Of a stretch of DNA of 64,000 nucleotides, positions 11,108-24,865 are shown in pieces (the stretch's first letter is position 1; every line of letters begins with the position of its first letter). The stretch lies in contig JAWQEG010000166.1 in NCBI GenBank assembly GCA_033782935.1, positions 2,570,001-2,634,000 on the forward strand, in the 5' to 3' direction. The translations under genes and the position numbers were made by a program. Below the pieces are notes generated by a model. That model was not told the DNA's origin, made no database searches, and saw only the letters and a list, made by a program, of their open reading frames with translations. The DNA comes from Petrolisthes cinctipes (taxonomy: Eukaryota > Arthropoda > Malacostraca > Decapoda > Porcellanidae).

Positions 11108-14100
11108 CTAGCACTGTGTAGGCATGTACAGATTGCTTCTGGGACCCCAAAATATTGAATTTTCGGGTGTTTTGAGCCAGAATTTGAGATATAAACGGGT
11201 ACAGAAGATACATGCACATATTGACTTTGGGCATCTAAAATATCGATTTTCAGCATGTTTTGGGCCTGAATTTTGAAAATACTCTAACACTGAGTAGGCA
11301 TGTACAGATTGCTTCTGGGACCCCAAAATATTGAATTTTCGGGTGTTTTGAGCCTGAATTTGAGACATAAACGGGTACTGAAGATGCATGCACATATCGT
11401 CTTTTGTGCACCTAAAAGATCGATTTTCAGTATGTTTTTGGCCTGTATTTTGAAAATACTCTAACACGGAGTAGGCATGTACAGATCGCTTCTGGGACCC
11501 CTAAATATCGAATTTTCGGGTGTTTTGGGACTGAATTTGAGATATCGACTTTTTGGCACCTAAAAGATCGATTTTCAGCATGTTTTTAGCCTATATTTCG
11601 AAATTATTCTAGCACTGTACAGATTGCTTCTGGGACCCCAAAATATTGAATTTTCGGGTGTTTTGAGCCAGAATTTGAGATATAAACGGGTACAGAAGAT
11701 ACATGCACATATTGACTTTGGGCATCTAAAATATCGATTTTCAGCATGTTTTGGGCCTGAATTTTGAAAATACTCTAACACTGAGTAGGCATGTACAGAT
11801 TGCTTCTGGGACCCCAAAATATTGAATTTTCAGGTGTTTTGAGCCTGAATTTGAGATATAAACGGTTACTGAAGATGCATGCACATATCGACTTTTGTGC
11901 ACCTAAAAGATCGATTTTCAGTATGTTTTGAGCATGTATTTTGAAAAAACTCTAACACGGAGTAGGCATGTACAGATCGCTTCTGGGACCCCTAAATATC
12001 GAATTTTCGTGTGTTTTGGGACTGAATTTGAGATATCGACTTTTTGGCACCTAAAAGATCGATTTTTAGCATGTTTTTAGCCTATATTTTGAAAATATTC
12101 TAGCACTGTACAGATTGCTTCTGGGACCCCAAAATATTGAATTTTCGGGTGTTTTGAGCCTAAATTTGAGATATAAACGGGTACAGAAGATACATGCACA
12201 TATTGACTTTGGGCACCAAAAATATCGATTTTCAGCATGTTTTGGGCCTGAATTTTGAAAATACTCTAAGACGGAGTAGGCATGTACAGATCGCTTCTGG
12301 GACCCCAAAATATCGAATTTTCGGGTGTTCAGGGCCAGAATTTGAGATATAAACGGGTACAGAAGATGCATGCACATATCGACTTTTGGGCACCTAAAAG
12401 ATCGATTTTCAGTATGTTTTTGGCCTGTATTTTGAAAATACTCGAACACGGAGTAGGCATGTACAGATACCTTCTGGGACCTCTAAATATCGAATTTTCG
12501 GGTGTTTTGGGACTGAATTTGAGATATCGATTTTTTGGCACCTAAAATGTCGATTTTTAGCATGTTTTTAGCCTATATTTTGAAAATATTCTAGCACTGT
12601 GTAGGCATGTACAGATTGCTTCTGGGACCCCAAAATATTGAATTTTCGGGTATTTTGAGCCTGAATTTGAGATATAAACGGGTACTGAAGATGCATGCAC
12701 ATATCGACTTTTGTGCACCTAAAAGATCGATTTTCAGTATGTTTTGAGCATGTATTTTGAAAATACTCTAACACGGAGTAGGCATGTACAGATCGCTTCT
12801 GGGACCCCTAAATATCGAATTTTCGGGTGTTTTGGGACTGAATTTGAGATATCGACTTTTTGGCACCTAAAAGATCGATTTTTAGCATGTTTTTAGCCTA
12901 TATTTTGAAAATATTCTAGCACTGTACAGATTGCTTCTGGGACCCCAAAATATTGAATTTTCGGGTGTTTTGAGGCTGAATTTGAGATATAAACGGGTAC
13001 AGAAGATACATGCACATATTGACTTTGGGCACCAAAAATATCGATTTTCAGCATGTTTAGGGCCTGAATTTTGAAAATACTCTAACACGGAGTAGGCATG
13101 TACAGATCGCTTCTGGGACCCCAAAATATCGAATTTTCGGGTGTTTTGAGCCAGAATTTGAGATATAAACGGGTACAGAAGATGCATGCACATATCTACT
13201 TTTGGGCACCTAAAAGATCGATTTTCAGTATGTTTTGAGCATGTATTTTAAAAATACTCTAACACGAAGTAGGCATGTACAGATCACTTCTGGGACCCCT
13301 AAATATCGAATTTTCGGGTGTTTGGGACTGAATTTGAGATATCGACTTTTTGGCACCTAAAATGTCGATTTTTAGAATGTTTTTAGCCTATATTTTGAAA
13401 ATATTCTAGCACTGAGTAGGCATATACAGATTGCTTCTGGGACCCCAAAATATTGAATTTTCGGGTGTTTTGAGCCTGAATTTGAGATATAAACGGGTAC
13501 GGAAGATACATTCACATATTGACTTTGGGCACCAAAAATATCGATTTTCAGCATGTTTTGGGCCTGAATTTTGAAAATACTCTAACACGGAGTAGGCATG
13601 TACAGATCGCTTCTGGGACCCCTAAATATCGAATTTTCGGGTGTTTTGGGACTGAATTTGAGATATCGACTTTTTGGCACCTAAAAGATCGATTTTTAGC
13701 ATGTTTTTAGCCTATATTTTGAAAATATTCTAGCACTGAGTAGGCATGTACAGATTGCTTCTGGGACCCCAAAATATTGAATTTTCGGGTGTTTTGAGCC
13801 TGAATTTGAGATATAAACGGGTACAGAAGATACATGCACATATTGACTTTGGGCACCAAAAATATCGATTTTCAGCATGTTTTGGGCCTGAATTTTGAAA
13901 ATACTCTAACACGGAGTAGGCATGTACAGATCGCTTCTGGGACCCCAAAATATCGAATTTTCGGGTGTTTAGGGCCAGAATTTGAGATATAAACGGGTAC
14001 AGGAGATGCATGCACATATCGACTTTTGGGCACCTAAAAGATCGATTTTCAGTATGTTTTTGGCCTGTATCTTGAAAATACTCTAACACGGAGAAGGCAT

Positions 14101-16725
14101 GTACAGATACCTTCTGGGACCTCTAAATATCGAATTTTCGGGTGTTTTGGGACTGAATTTGGGATATCGATTTTTTGGCACCTAAAATGTCGATTTTTAG
14201 CATGTTTTTAGCCTATATTTTGAAAATATTCTAGCACTGTGTAAGCATGTACAGATTGCTTCTGGGACCCCAAAATATTGAATTTTCGGGTGTTTTGAGC
14301 CTGAATTTGAGATATAAACGGGTACAGAAGATACATGCACATATTGACTTTGGGCATCTAAAATATCGATTTTCAGCATGTTTTGGGCCTGACTTTTGAA
14401 AATACTCTAACACGAAGTAGACATGTACAGATCGCTTCTGGGACCCCAAAATATCGAATTTTCGGGTGTTTAGGGCCAGAATTTGAGATATAAACGGGTA
14501 CAGAAGATGCATGCACATATCGACTTTTGGGCACCTAAAAGATCGATTTTCAGTATGTTTTTGGCCTGTATCTTGAAAATACTCTAACACGGAGAAGGCA
14601 TGTACAGATACCTTCTGGGACCTCTAAATATCGAATTTTCGGGTGTTTTGGGACTGAATTTGGGATATCGATTTTTTGGCACCTAAAATGTCGATTTTTA
14701 GCATGTTTTTAGCCTATATTTTGAAAATATTCTAGCACTGTGTAGGCATGTACAGATTGCTTCTGGGACCCCAAAATATTGAATTTTAGGGTGTTTTGAG
14801 CCTGAATTTGAGATATAAACGGGTACAGAAGATACATGCACATATTGACTTTGGGCATCTAAAATATCGATTTTCAGCATGTTTTGGGCCTGTATTTTGA
14901 AAATACTCTAACACTGAGTAGGCATGTACAGATTGCTTCTGGGACCCCAAAATATTGAATTTTCGGGTGTTTTGAGCCTGAATTTGAGATATAAACGGGT
15001 ACTGAAGATGCATGCACATATCGACTTTTGTGCACCTAAAAGATCGATTTTCAGTATGTTTTGAGCATGTATTTTGAAAATACTCTACCACGGAGTAGGC
15101 ATGTACAGATCGCTTCTGGGACCCCTAAATATCGAATTTTCGGGTGTTTTGGGACTGAATTTGAGATATCGACTCTTTGGCACCTAAAAGATCGATTTTT
15201 AGCAGGTTTTTAGCCTATATTTTGAAAATATTCTAGCACTGTACAGATTGCTTCTGGGACCCCAAAATATTGAATTTTCGGGTGTTTTGAGCCAGAATTT
15301 GAGATATAAACGGGTACAGAAGATACATGCACATATTGACTTTGGGCACCAAAAATATCGATTTTCAGCATGTTTTGGGCCTGAATTTTGAAAATACTCT
15401 AACACGAAGTAGGCATGTACAGATCGCTTCTGGGACCCCAAAATATCGAATTTTCGGGTGTTTAGGTCCAGAAGTTGAGATATAAACGGGTACAGAAGAT
15501 GCATGCACATATCGACTTTTGGGCACCTAAAAGAACGATTTTCAGTATGTTTTTGGCCTGTATTTTGAAAATACTCTATCACGGAGTAGGCATGTACAGA
15601 TACCTTCTGGGACCTCTAAATATCGAATTTTCGGGTGTTTTGGGACTGAATTTGAGATATCGATATTTTGGCACCTAAAATGTCGATTTTTAGCATGTTT
15701 TTAGCCTATATTTTGAAAATATTCTAGCACTGTTTAGGCATGTACAGATTGTATCTGGGACCCCAAAATATTGAATTTTCGGGTGTTTTGAGCCTGAATT
15801 TGAGATATAAACGGGTACAGAAGATACATGCACATATTGACTTTGGGCACCAAAAATATCGATTTTCAGCATGTTTTGGGCCTGAATTTTGAAAATACTC
15901 TAACACGGAGTAGGCATGTACAGATCGCTTCTGGGACCCCAAAATATCGAATTTTCGGGTGTTTAGGTCCAGAATTTGAGATATAAACGGGTACAGAAGA
16001 TGCATGCACATATCGACTTTTGGGCACCTAAAAGATCGATTTTCAGTATGTTTTTGGCCTGTATTTTGAAAATACTCTATCACGGAGTAGGCATGTACAG
16101 ATACCTTCTGGGACCTCTAAATATCAAATTTTCGGGTGTTTTGGGACTGAATTTGAGATATCGATTTTTTGGCACCTAAAATGTCGATTTTTAGCATGTT
16201 TTTAGCCTATATTTTGAAAATATTCTAGCACTGTGTAGGCATGTACAGATTGCTTCTGGGACCCCAAAATATTGAATTTTCGGGTGTTTTGAGCCTGAAT
16301 TTGATATATAAACGGGTACAGAAGATACATGCACATATTGACTTTGGGCATCTAAAAAATCGATTTTCAGCATGTTTTGGGCCTGTATTTTGAAAATACT
16401 CTAACACTGAGTAGGCATGTACAGATTGCTTCTGGGACCCCAAAATATTGAATTTTCGGATGATTTGAGCCTGAATTTGAGATATAAACGGGTACTGAAG
16501 ATGCATACACATATGGACTTTTGTGCACCTAAAAGATCGATTTTCAGTATGTTTTGAGCATGTATTTTGAAAATACTCTAACACGGAGTAGGCATGTACA
16601 GATCGCTTCTGGGACCCCAAAATATCGAATTGTCGGGTGTTTAGGGCCAGAATTTGAGATATCGACTTTTTGGCACCTAAAAGATCGATTTTTAGCATGT
16701 TTTTAGCCTATATTTTGAAAATATT
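11108..16725 (+). repeat. 5,618-bp macro-repeat, copy 2
   Basis: Anchors are 11108, 11609, 12100, 12591, 12916, 13406, 13730, 14231, 14732, 15233, 15724, 16225 and 16726, each 5,618 from its counterpart. Single-base differences I noted are 5986 A against 11604 T, 6652 C against 12270 G, 7022 T against 12640 G, 7668 G against 13286 A, 9482 G against 15100 C and 9495 A against 15113 C, with perhaps a dozen more. This suggests over 99% identity across about 5 kb; the exact figure needs an alignment. In the last unit (16225-16725) a B monomer is joined to a C tail (GGGCCAGAATTTGAGATATCGA split at GAGATATCG near 16660), unlike copy 1. Confidence 0.88.
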
Positions 16726-18207
16726 TTAGCACTGTACAGATTGCTTCTGGGACCCCAAAATATTGAATTTTCGGGTATTTTGAGCCTGAATATGAGATAT
16801 AAACGGGTACAGAAGATACATGCACATATTGACTTTGGGCATCTAAAATATCGATTTTCAGCATGTTTTGGGCCTGTATTTTGAAAATACTCTAACACTG
16901 AGTAGGCATGTACAGATTGCTTCTGGGACCCCAAAATATTGAATTTTCAGGTGTTTTGAGCCTGAATTTGAGATATAAACGGGTACTGAAGATGCATGCA
17001 CATATCGACTTTTGTGCACCTAAAAGATCTATTTTCAGTATGTTTTGAGCAAGTATTTTGAAAAAACTCTAACACGGAGTAGGCATGTACAGATCGCTTC
17101 TGGGACCCCTAAATATCGAATTTTCGGGTGTTTTGGGACTGAATTTGAGATATCGACTTTTTGGCACCTAAAAGATCGATTTTTAGCATGTTTTTAGCCT
17201 ATATTTTGAAAATATTTTAGCACTGTACAGATTGCTTCTGGGACCCCAAAATATTGAATTTTCGGGTGTTTTGAGCCTAAATTTGAGATATAAACGGGTA
17301 CAGAAGATACATGCACATATTGACTTTGGGCACCAAAAATATCGATTTTCAGCATGTTTTGGGCTGAATTTTGAAAATACTCTAACACGGAGTAGGCATG
17401 TACAGATCGCTTCTGGGACCCCAAAATATCGAATTTTCGGGTGTTTAGGGCCAGAATTTGAGATATAAACGGGTACAGAAGATGCATGCACATATCGACT
17501 TTTGGGCACCTAAAAGATCGATTTTCAGTATGTTTTTGGCCTGTATCTTGAAAATACTCTAACACGGAGAAGGCATGTACAGATACCTTCTGGGACCTCT
17601 AAATATCGAATTTTCGGGTGTTTTGGGACTGAATTTGGGATATCGATTTTTTGGCACCTAAAATGTCGATTTTTAGCATGTTTTTAGCCTATATTTTGAA
17701 AATATTCTAGCACTGTGTAGGCATGTACAGATTGCTTCTGGGACCCCAAAATATTGAATTTTCGGGTGTTTTGAGCCTGAATTTGAGATATAAACGGGTA
17801 CAGAAGATACATGCACATATTGACTTTGGGCATCTAAAATATCGATTTTCAGCATGTTTTGGGCCTGTATTTTGAAAATACTCTAACACTGAGTAGGCAT
17901 GTACAGATTGCTTCTGGGACCCCAAAATATTGAATTTTCAGGTGTTTTGAGCCTGAATTTGAGATATAAACGGGTACAGAAGATGCATGCACATATCGAC
18001 TTTTGGGCACCTAAAAGATCGATTTTCAGTATGTTTTTGGCCTGTATTTTGAAAATACTCTAACACGGAGTAGGCATGTACAGATACCTTCTGGGACCTC
18101 TAAATATCGAATTTTCGGGTGTTATGGGACTGAATTTGAGATATCGATTTTTTGGCACCTATAATATCAATTTTTAGCATGTTTTTAGCCTATATTTTGA
18201 AAATATT
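16726..18207 (+). repeat. Transition units between macro-repeat copies 2 and 3
   Basis: Anchors are 16726 (here ATTTTAG, C changed to T), 17217 (also ATTTTAG), 17707 and 18208; spacings 491, 490 and 501. The 490-bp unit has lost one C in TTTTGGGCTGAATTTTG near 17367. The unit at 17707 ends with GTTATGGGACTG and CACCTATAATATCAATTTT, marks also found at the end of copy 1 (near 11030-11075), so it is a relative of the unit at 10607. The block thus looks like pieces of the macro-repeat rearranged by local exchange rather than unrelated sequence. Confidence 0.75.
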
Positions 18208-21200
18208 CTAGCACTGTGTAGGCAAGTACAGATTGCTTCTGGGACCCCAAAATATTGAATTTTCGGGTGTTTTGAGCCAGAATTTGAGATATAAACGGGT
18301 ACAGAAGATACATGCACATATTGACTTTGGGCATCTAAAATATCGATTTTCAGCATGTTTTGGGCCTGAATTTTGAAAATACTCTAACACTGAGTAGGCA
18401 TGTACAGATTGCTTCTGGGACCCCAAAATATTGAATTTTCAGGTGTTTTGAGCCTGAATTTGAGATATAAACGGTTACTGAAGATGCATGCACATATCGA
18501 CTTTTGTGCACCTAAAAGATCGATTTTCAGTATGTTTTGAGCATGTATTTTGAAAAAACTCTAACACGGAGTAGGCATGTACAGATCGCTTCTGGGACCC
18601 CTAAATATCGAATTTTCGTGTGTTTTGGGACTGAATTTGAGATATCGACTTTTTGGCACCTAAAAGATCGATTTTTAGCATGTTTTTAGCCTATATTTTG
18701 AAAATATTCTAGCACTGTACAGATTGCTTCTGGGACCCCAAAATATTGAATTTTCGGGTGTTTTGAGCCTAAATTTGAGATATAAACGGGTACAGAAGAT
18801 ACATGCACATATTGACTTTGGGCACCAAAAATATCGATTTTCAGCATGTTTTGGGCCTGAATTTTGAAAATACTCTAACACGGAGTAGGCATGTACAGAT
18901 CGCTTCTGGGACCCCAAAATATCGAATTTTCGGGTGTTCAGGGCCAGAATTTGAGATATAAACGGGTACAGAAGATGCATGCACATATCGACTTTTGGGC
19001 ACCTAAAAGATCGATTTTCAGTATGTTTTTGGCCTGTATTTTGAAAATACTCGAACACGGAGTAGGCATGTACAGATACCTTCTGGGACCTCTAAATATC
19101 GAATTTTCGGGTGTTTTGGGACTGAATTTGAGATATCGATTTTTTGGAACCTAAAATGTCGATTTTTAGCATGTTTTTAGCCTATATTTTGAAAATATTC
19201 TAGCACTGTGTAGGCATGTACAGATTGCTTCTGGGACCCCAAAATATTGAATTTTCGGGTATTTTGAGCCTGAATTTGAGATATAAACGGGTACTGAAGA
19301 TGCATGCACATATCGACTTTTGTGCACCTAAAAGATCGATTTTCAGTATGTTTTGAGCATGTATTTTGAAAATACTCTAACACGGAGTAGGCATGTACAG
19401 ATCGCTTCTGGGACCCCTAAATATCGAATTTTCGGGTGTTTTGGGACTGAATTTGAGATATCGACTTTTTGGCACCTAAAAGATCGATTTTTAGCATGTT
19501 TTTAGCCTATATTTTGAAAATATTCTAGCACTGTACAGATTGCTTCTGGGACCTCAAAATATTGAATTTTCGGGTGTTTTGAGGCTGAATTTGAGATATA
19601 AACGGGTACAGAAGATACATGCACATATTGACTTTGGGCACCAAAAATATCGATTTTCAGCATGTTTAGGGCCTGAATTTTGAAAATACTCTAACACGGA
19701 GTAGGCATGTACAGATCGCTTCTGGGACCCCAAAATATCGAATTTTCGGGTGTTTTGAGCCAGAATTTGAGATATAAACAGGTACAGAAGATGCATGCAC
19801 ATATCTACTTTTGGGCACCTAAAAGATCGATTTTCAGTATGTTTTGAGCATGTATTTTGAAAATACTCTAACACGAAGTAGGCATGTACAGATCGCTTCT
19901 GGGACCCCTAAATATCGAATTTTCGGGTGTTTGGGACTGAATTTGAGATATCGACTTTTTGGCACCTAAAATGTCGATTTTTAGAATGTTTTTAGCCTAT
20001 ATTTTGAAAATATTCTAGCACTGAGTAGGCATATACAGATTGCTTCTGGGACCCCAAAATATTGAATTTTCGGGTGTTTTGAGCCTGAATTTGAGATATA
20101 AACGGGTACGGAAGATACATTCACATATTGACTTTGGGCACCAAAAATATCGATTTTCAGCATGTTTTGGGCCTGAATTTTGAAAATACTCTAACACGGA
20201 GTAGGCATGTACAGATCGCTTCTGGGACCCCTAAATATCGAATTTTCGGGTGTTTTGGGACTGAATTTGAGATATCGACTTTTTGGCACCTAAAAGATCG
20301 ATTTTTAGCATGTTTTTAGCCTATATTTTGAAAATATTCTAGCACTGAGTAGGCATGTACAGATTGCTTCTGGGACCCCAAAATATTGAATTTTCGGGTG
20401 TTTTGAGCCTGAATTTGAGATATAAACGGGTACAGAAGATACATGCACATATTGACTTTGGGCACCAAAAATATCGATTTTCAGCATGTTTTGGGCCTGA
20501 ATTTTGAAAATACTCTAACACGGAGTAGGCATGTACAGATCGCTTCTGGGACCCCAAAATATCGAATTTTCGGGTGTTTAGGGCCAGAATTTGAGATATA
20601 AACGGGTACAGGAGATGCATGCACATATCGACTTTTGGGCACCTAAAAGATCGATTTTCAGTATGTTTTTGGCCTGTATCTTGAAAATACTCTAACACGG
20701 AGAAGGCATGTACAGATACCTTCTGGGACCTCTAAATATCGAATTTTCGGGTGTTTTGGGACTGAATTTGGGATATCGATTTTTTGGCACCTAAAATGTC
20801 GATTTTTAGCATGTTTTTAGCCTATATTTTGAAAATATTCTAGCACTGTGTAGGCATGTACAGATTGCTTCTGGGACCCCAAAATATTGAATTTTCGGGT
20901 GTTTTGAGCCTGAATTTGAGATATAAACGGGTACAGAAGATACATGCACATATTGACTTTGGGCATCTAAAATATCGATTTTCAGCATGTTTTGGGCCTG
21001 TATTTTGAAAATACTCTAACACTGAGTAGGCATGTACAGATTGCTTCTGGGACCCCAAAATATCGAATTTTCGGGTGTTTAGGGCCAGAATTTGAGATAT
21101 AAACGGGTACTGAAGATGCATGCACATATCGACTTTTGTGCACCTAAAAGATCGATTTTCAGTATGTTTTGAGCATGTATTTTGAAAATACTCTACCACG

Positions 21201-22331
21201 GAGTAGGCATGTACAGATCGCTTCTGGGACCCCTAAATATCGAATTTTCGGGTGTTTTGGGACTGAATTTGAGATATCGAATTTTTGGCACCTAAAAGAT
21301 CGATTTTTAGCAGGTTTTTAGCCTATATTTTGAAAATATTCTAGCACTGTACAGATTGCTTCTGGGACCCCAAAATATTGAATTTTCGGGTGTTTTGAGC
21401 CAGAATTTGAGATATAAACGGGTACAGAAGATACATGCACATATTGACTTTGGGCACCAAAAATATCGATTTTCAACATGTTTTGGGCCTGAATTTTGAA
21501 AATACTCTAACACGAAGTAGGCATGTACAGATCGCTTCTGGGACCCCAAAATATCGAATTTTCGGGTGTTTTGAGCCTGAATTTGAGATATAAACGGGTA
21601 CTGAAGATGCATGCACATATCGACTTTTGGGCACTTAAAAGATCGATTTTCAGTATGTTTTTGGCCTGTATTTTGAAAATACTCTAACACGGAGTAGGCA
21701 TGTACAGATACCTTCTGGGACCTCTAAATATCGAATTTTCGGGTGTTTTGGGACTGAATTTGAGATATCGATTTTTTGGCACCTAAAATGTCGATTTTTA
21801 GCATGTTTTTAGCCTATATTTTGAAAATATTCTAGCACTGTGTAGGCATGTACAGATTGCTTCTGGGACCCCAAAATATTGAATTTTCGGGTGTTTTGAG
21901 CCTGAATTTGAGATATAAACGGGTACAGAAGATACATGCACATATTGACTTTGGGCATCTAAAATATCGATTTTCAGCATGTTTTGGGCCTGTATTTTGA
22001 AAATACTCTAACACTGAGTAGGCATGTACAGATTGCTTCTGGGACCCCAAAATATTGAATTTTCGGGTGTTTTGAGCCTGAATTTGAGATATAAACGGGT
22101 ACTGAAGATGCATGCACATATCGACTTTTGTGCACCTAAAAGATCGATTTTCAGTATGTTTTGAGCATGTATTTTGAAAATACTCTAACACGGAGTAGGC
22201 ATGTACAGATCGCTTCTGGGACCCCTAAATATCGAATTTTCGGGTGTTTGGGACTGAATTTGAGATATCGACTTTTTGGCACCTAAAAGATCGATTTTTA
22301 GCATGTTTTTAGCCTATATTTTGAAAATATT
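18208..22331 (+). repeat. Macro-repeat, third and shortened copy
   Basis: Anchors are 18208, 18709, 19200, 19525, 20015, 20339, 20840, 21341, 21832 and 22332. From 18709 to 20839 the spacings 491-325-490-324-501 equal those from 12100 at an offset of 6,609. Two units are missing. The first unit (18208) starts without the 10-bp deletion like 11108 but contains TTCAGGTGTTTTGAGCC and AACGGTTACTG of the unit at 11609, so it fuses the two. Further on, only two 501-bp units stand where copies 1 and 2 have three (the unit with GTAGACATG at 8613/14231 is absent), and the offset becomes 6,108 from 20840 on. Confidence 0.85.
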
Positions 22332-24865
22332 CTAGCACTGAGTAGGCATGTACAGATTGCTTCTGGGACCCCAAAATATTGAATTTTCGGGTGTTTTGAG
22401 GCTGAATTTGAGATATAAACGGGTACAAAAGATACATGCACATATTGACTTTGGGCACCAAAAATATCGATTTTCAGCATGTTTTGGGCCTGAATTTTGA
22501 AAATACTCTAACACGGAGTAGGCATGTACAGATCGCTTCTGGGACCCCAAAATATCTAATTTTCGGATGTTTAGGGCCAGAATTTGAGATATAAACGTTT
22601 ACAGAAGATGCATGCACATATCGACTTTTGGGCACCTAAAAGATCGATTTTCAGTATGTTTTTGGCCTGTATTTTGAAAATACTCTAACACGGAGGAGGC
22701 ATGTACAGATACCTTCTGGGACCTCTAAATATCGAATTTTCGGGTGTTTTGGGACTGAATTTGAGATATCGATTTTTTGGCACCTAAAATGTCGATTTTT
22801 AGCATGTTTTTAGCCTATATTTTGAAAATATTCTAGCACTGTGTAGGCATGTACAGATTGCTTCTGGGACCCCAAAATATTGAATTTTCGGGTGTTTTGA
22901 GCCTGAATTTGAGATATAAACGGGTACAGAAGATACATGCACATATTGACTTTGGGCAACTAAAATATCGATTTTCAGCATGTTTTGGGCCTGTATTTTG
23001 AAAATACTCTAACACTGAGTAGGCATGTACAGATTGCTTCTGGGACCCCAAAATATTGAATTTTCGGGTGTTTTGAGCCTGTATTTGAGATATAAATGGG
23101 TACAGAAGATACATGCACATATTGACTTTGGGCACCAAAAATATCGATTTTCAGCATGTTTTGGGCCTGAATTTTGAAAATACTCTAACACGGAGTAGGC
23201 ATGTACAGATCGCTTCTGGGACCCCAAAATATCGAATTTTCGGGTGTTTAGGGCCAGAATTTGAGATATAAACGGGTACAGAAGATGCATGCACATATCG
23301 ACTTTTGGGCACCTAAAAGATCGATTTTCAGTATGTTTTTGGCTTGTATTTTGAAAATACTCTAACACGGAGTAGGCATGTACAGATTGCTTCTGGGACC
23401 CCAAAATATTGAATTTTTGGGTGTTTTGAGCCTGAATTTGAGATATAAACGGGTACAGAAGATACATGCACATATTGACTTTGGGCACCAAAAATAGCGA
23501 TTTTCAGCATGTTTTGGGCCTGAATTTTGAAAATACTCTAACACGGAGTAGGCATGTACAGATCGCTTCTGGGACCCCAAAATATCGAATTTTCGGGTGT
23601 TTAGGGCCAGAATTTGAGATATAAACGGGTACAAAAGATGCATGCACATATCGACTTTTGGGCACCTAAAAGATCGATTTTCAGTATGTTTTTGGCCTGT
23701 ATTTTGAAAATACTCTAACACAGAGGAGGCATGTACAGATACCTTCTGGGACCTCTAAATATCGAATTTTCGGGTGTTTTGGGACTGAATTTGAGATATC
23801 GATTTTTTGGCACCTAAAATGTCGATTTTTAGCATGTTTTTAGCCTATATTTTGAAAATATTCTAGCACTATGTAGGCATGTACAGATTGCTTCTGGGAC
23901 CCCAAAATATTGAATTTTCGGGTGTTTTGAGCCTGAATTTGAGATATAAACGGGTACAGAAGATACATGCACATATCGACTTTTGGGCACCTAAAAGATC
24001 GATTTTCAGTATGTTTTTGGCTTGTATTTTGAAAATACTCTAACACGGAGTAGGCATGTACAGATTGCTTCTGGGACCCCAAAATATTAAATTTTAGGGT
24101 GTTTTGAGCCTGAATTTGAGATATAAACGGGTACTGAAGATGCATGCACATATCGACTTTTGTGCACCTAAAAGATCGATTTTCAGTATGTTTTGAGCAT
24201 GTATTTTGAAAATACTCTAACACGGAGTAGGCATGTACAGATCGCTTCTGGGACCCCTAAATATCGTATTTTCGGGTGTTTTGGGACTTAATTTGAGATA
24301 TCGACTTTTTGGCACCTAAAAGATAGATTTTTAGCATGTTTTTAGCCTATATTTTGAAAATATTCTAGCACTGTGTAGGCATGTACAGATTGCTTCTGGG
24401 ACCCCAAAATATTGAATTTTCGGGTGTTTTGAGCCTGAATTTGAAATATAAACGGGTACAGAAGATACATGCACATATTGACTTTGGGCATCTAAAATAT
24501 CGATTTTCAGCATGTTTTGGGCCTGTATTTTGAAAATACTCTAACACTGAGTAGGCATGTACAGATTGCTTCTGGAACCCCAAAATATCGAATTTTCGGG
24601 TGTTTAGGGCCAGAATTTGAGATATAAACGGATACAGAATATGCATGCACATATCGACTTTTGGGCACCTAAAAGATCGATTTTTAGTATGTTTTTGGCC
24701 TGTATTTTGAAAATACTCTAACACGGAGTAGGCATGTACAGATACCTTCTGGGACCTCTAAATATCGAATTTTCGGGTGTTTTGGGACTGAATTTGAGAT
24801 ATCGATTTTTTCGCACCTAAAATGTCGATTTTTAGCATGTTTTTAGCCTATATTTTGAAAATATT
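22332..24865 (+). repeat. Block with a 1,030-bp six-monomer unit
   Basis: Anchors are 22332, 22833, 23863, 24365 and 24866. The 1,030-bp unit at 22833-23862 has monomers starting at 22844, 23020, 23196, 23373, 23549 and 23726, of 176, 176, 177, 176, 177 and 148 bp, in the order A-A-B-A-B-C. Two A-B pairs therefore lie before one C. Small marks include GTATTTGAGATATAAATGGG near 23090 and AAAAATAGCGATT near 23494. The 502-bp unit at 23863 begins with an A-head/B-tail chimera and is followed by a B variant with TATTAAATTTTAGGG near 24087. Confidence 0.8.

Noticed and set aside
5490..16725. The 5.6-kb duplication as an assembly error
   Set aside because: The copies differ at scattered single bases and a third, rearranged copy exists, which favours a real duplication. 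It cannot be excluded without reads, and I note that in the finding.
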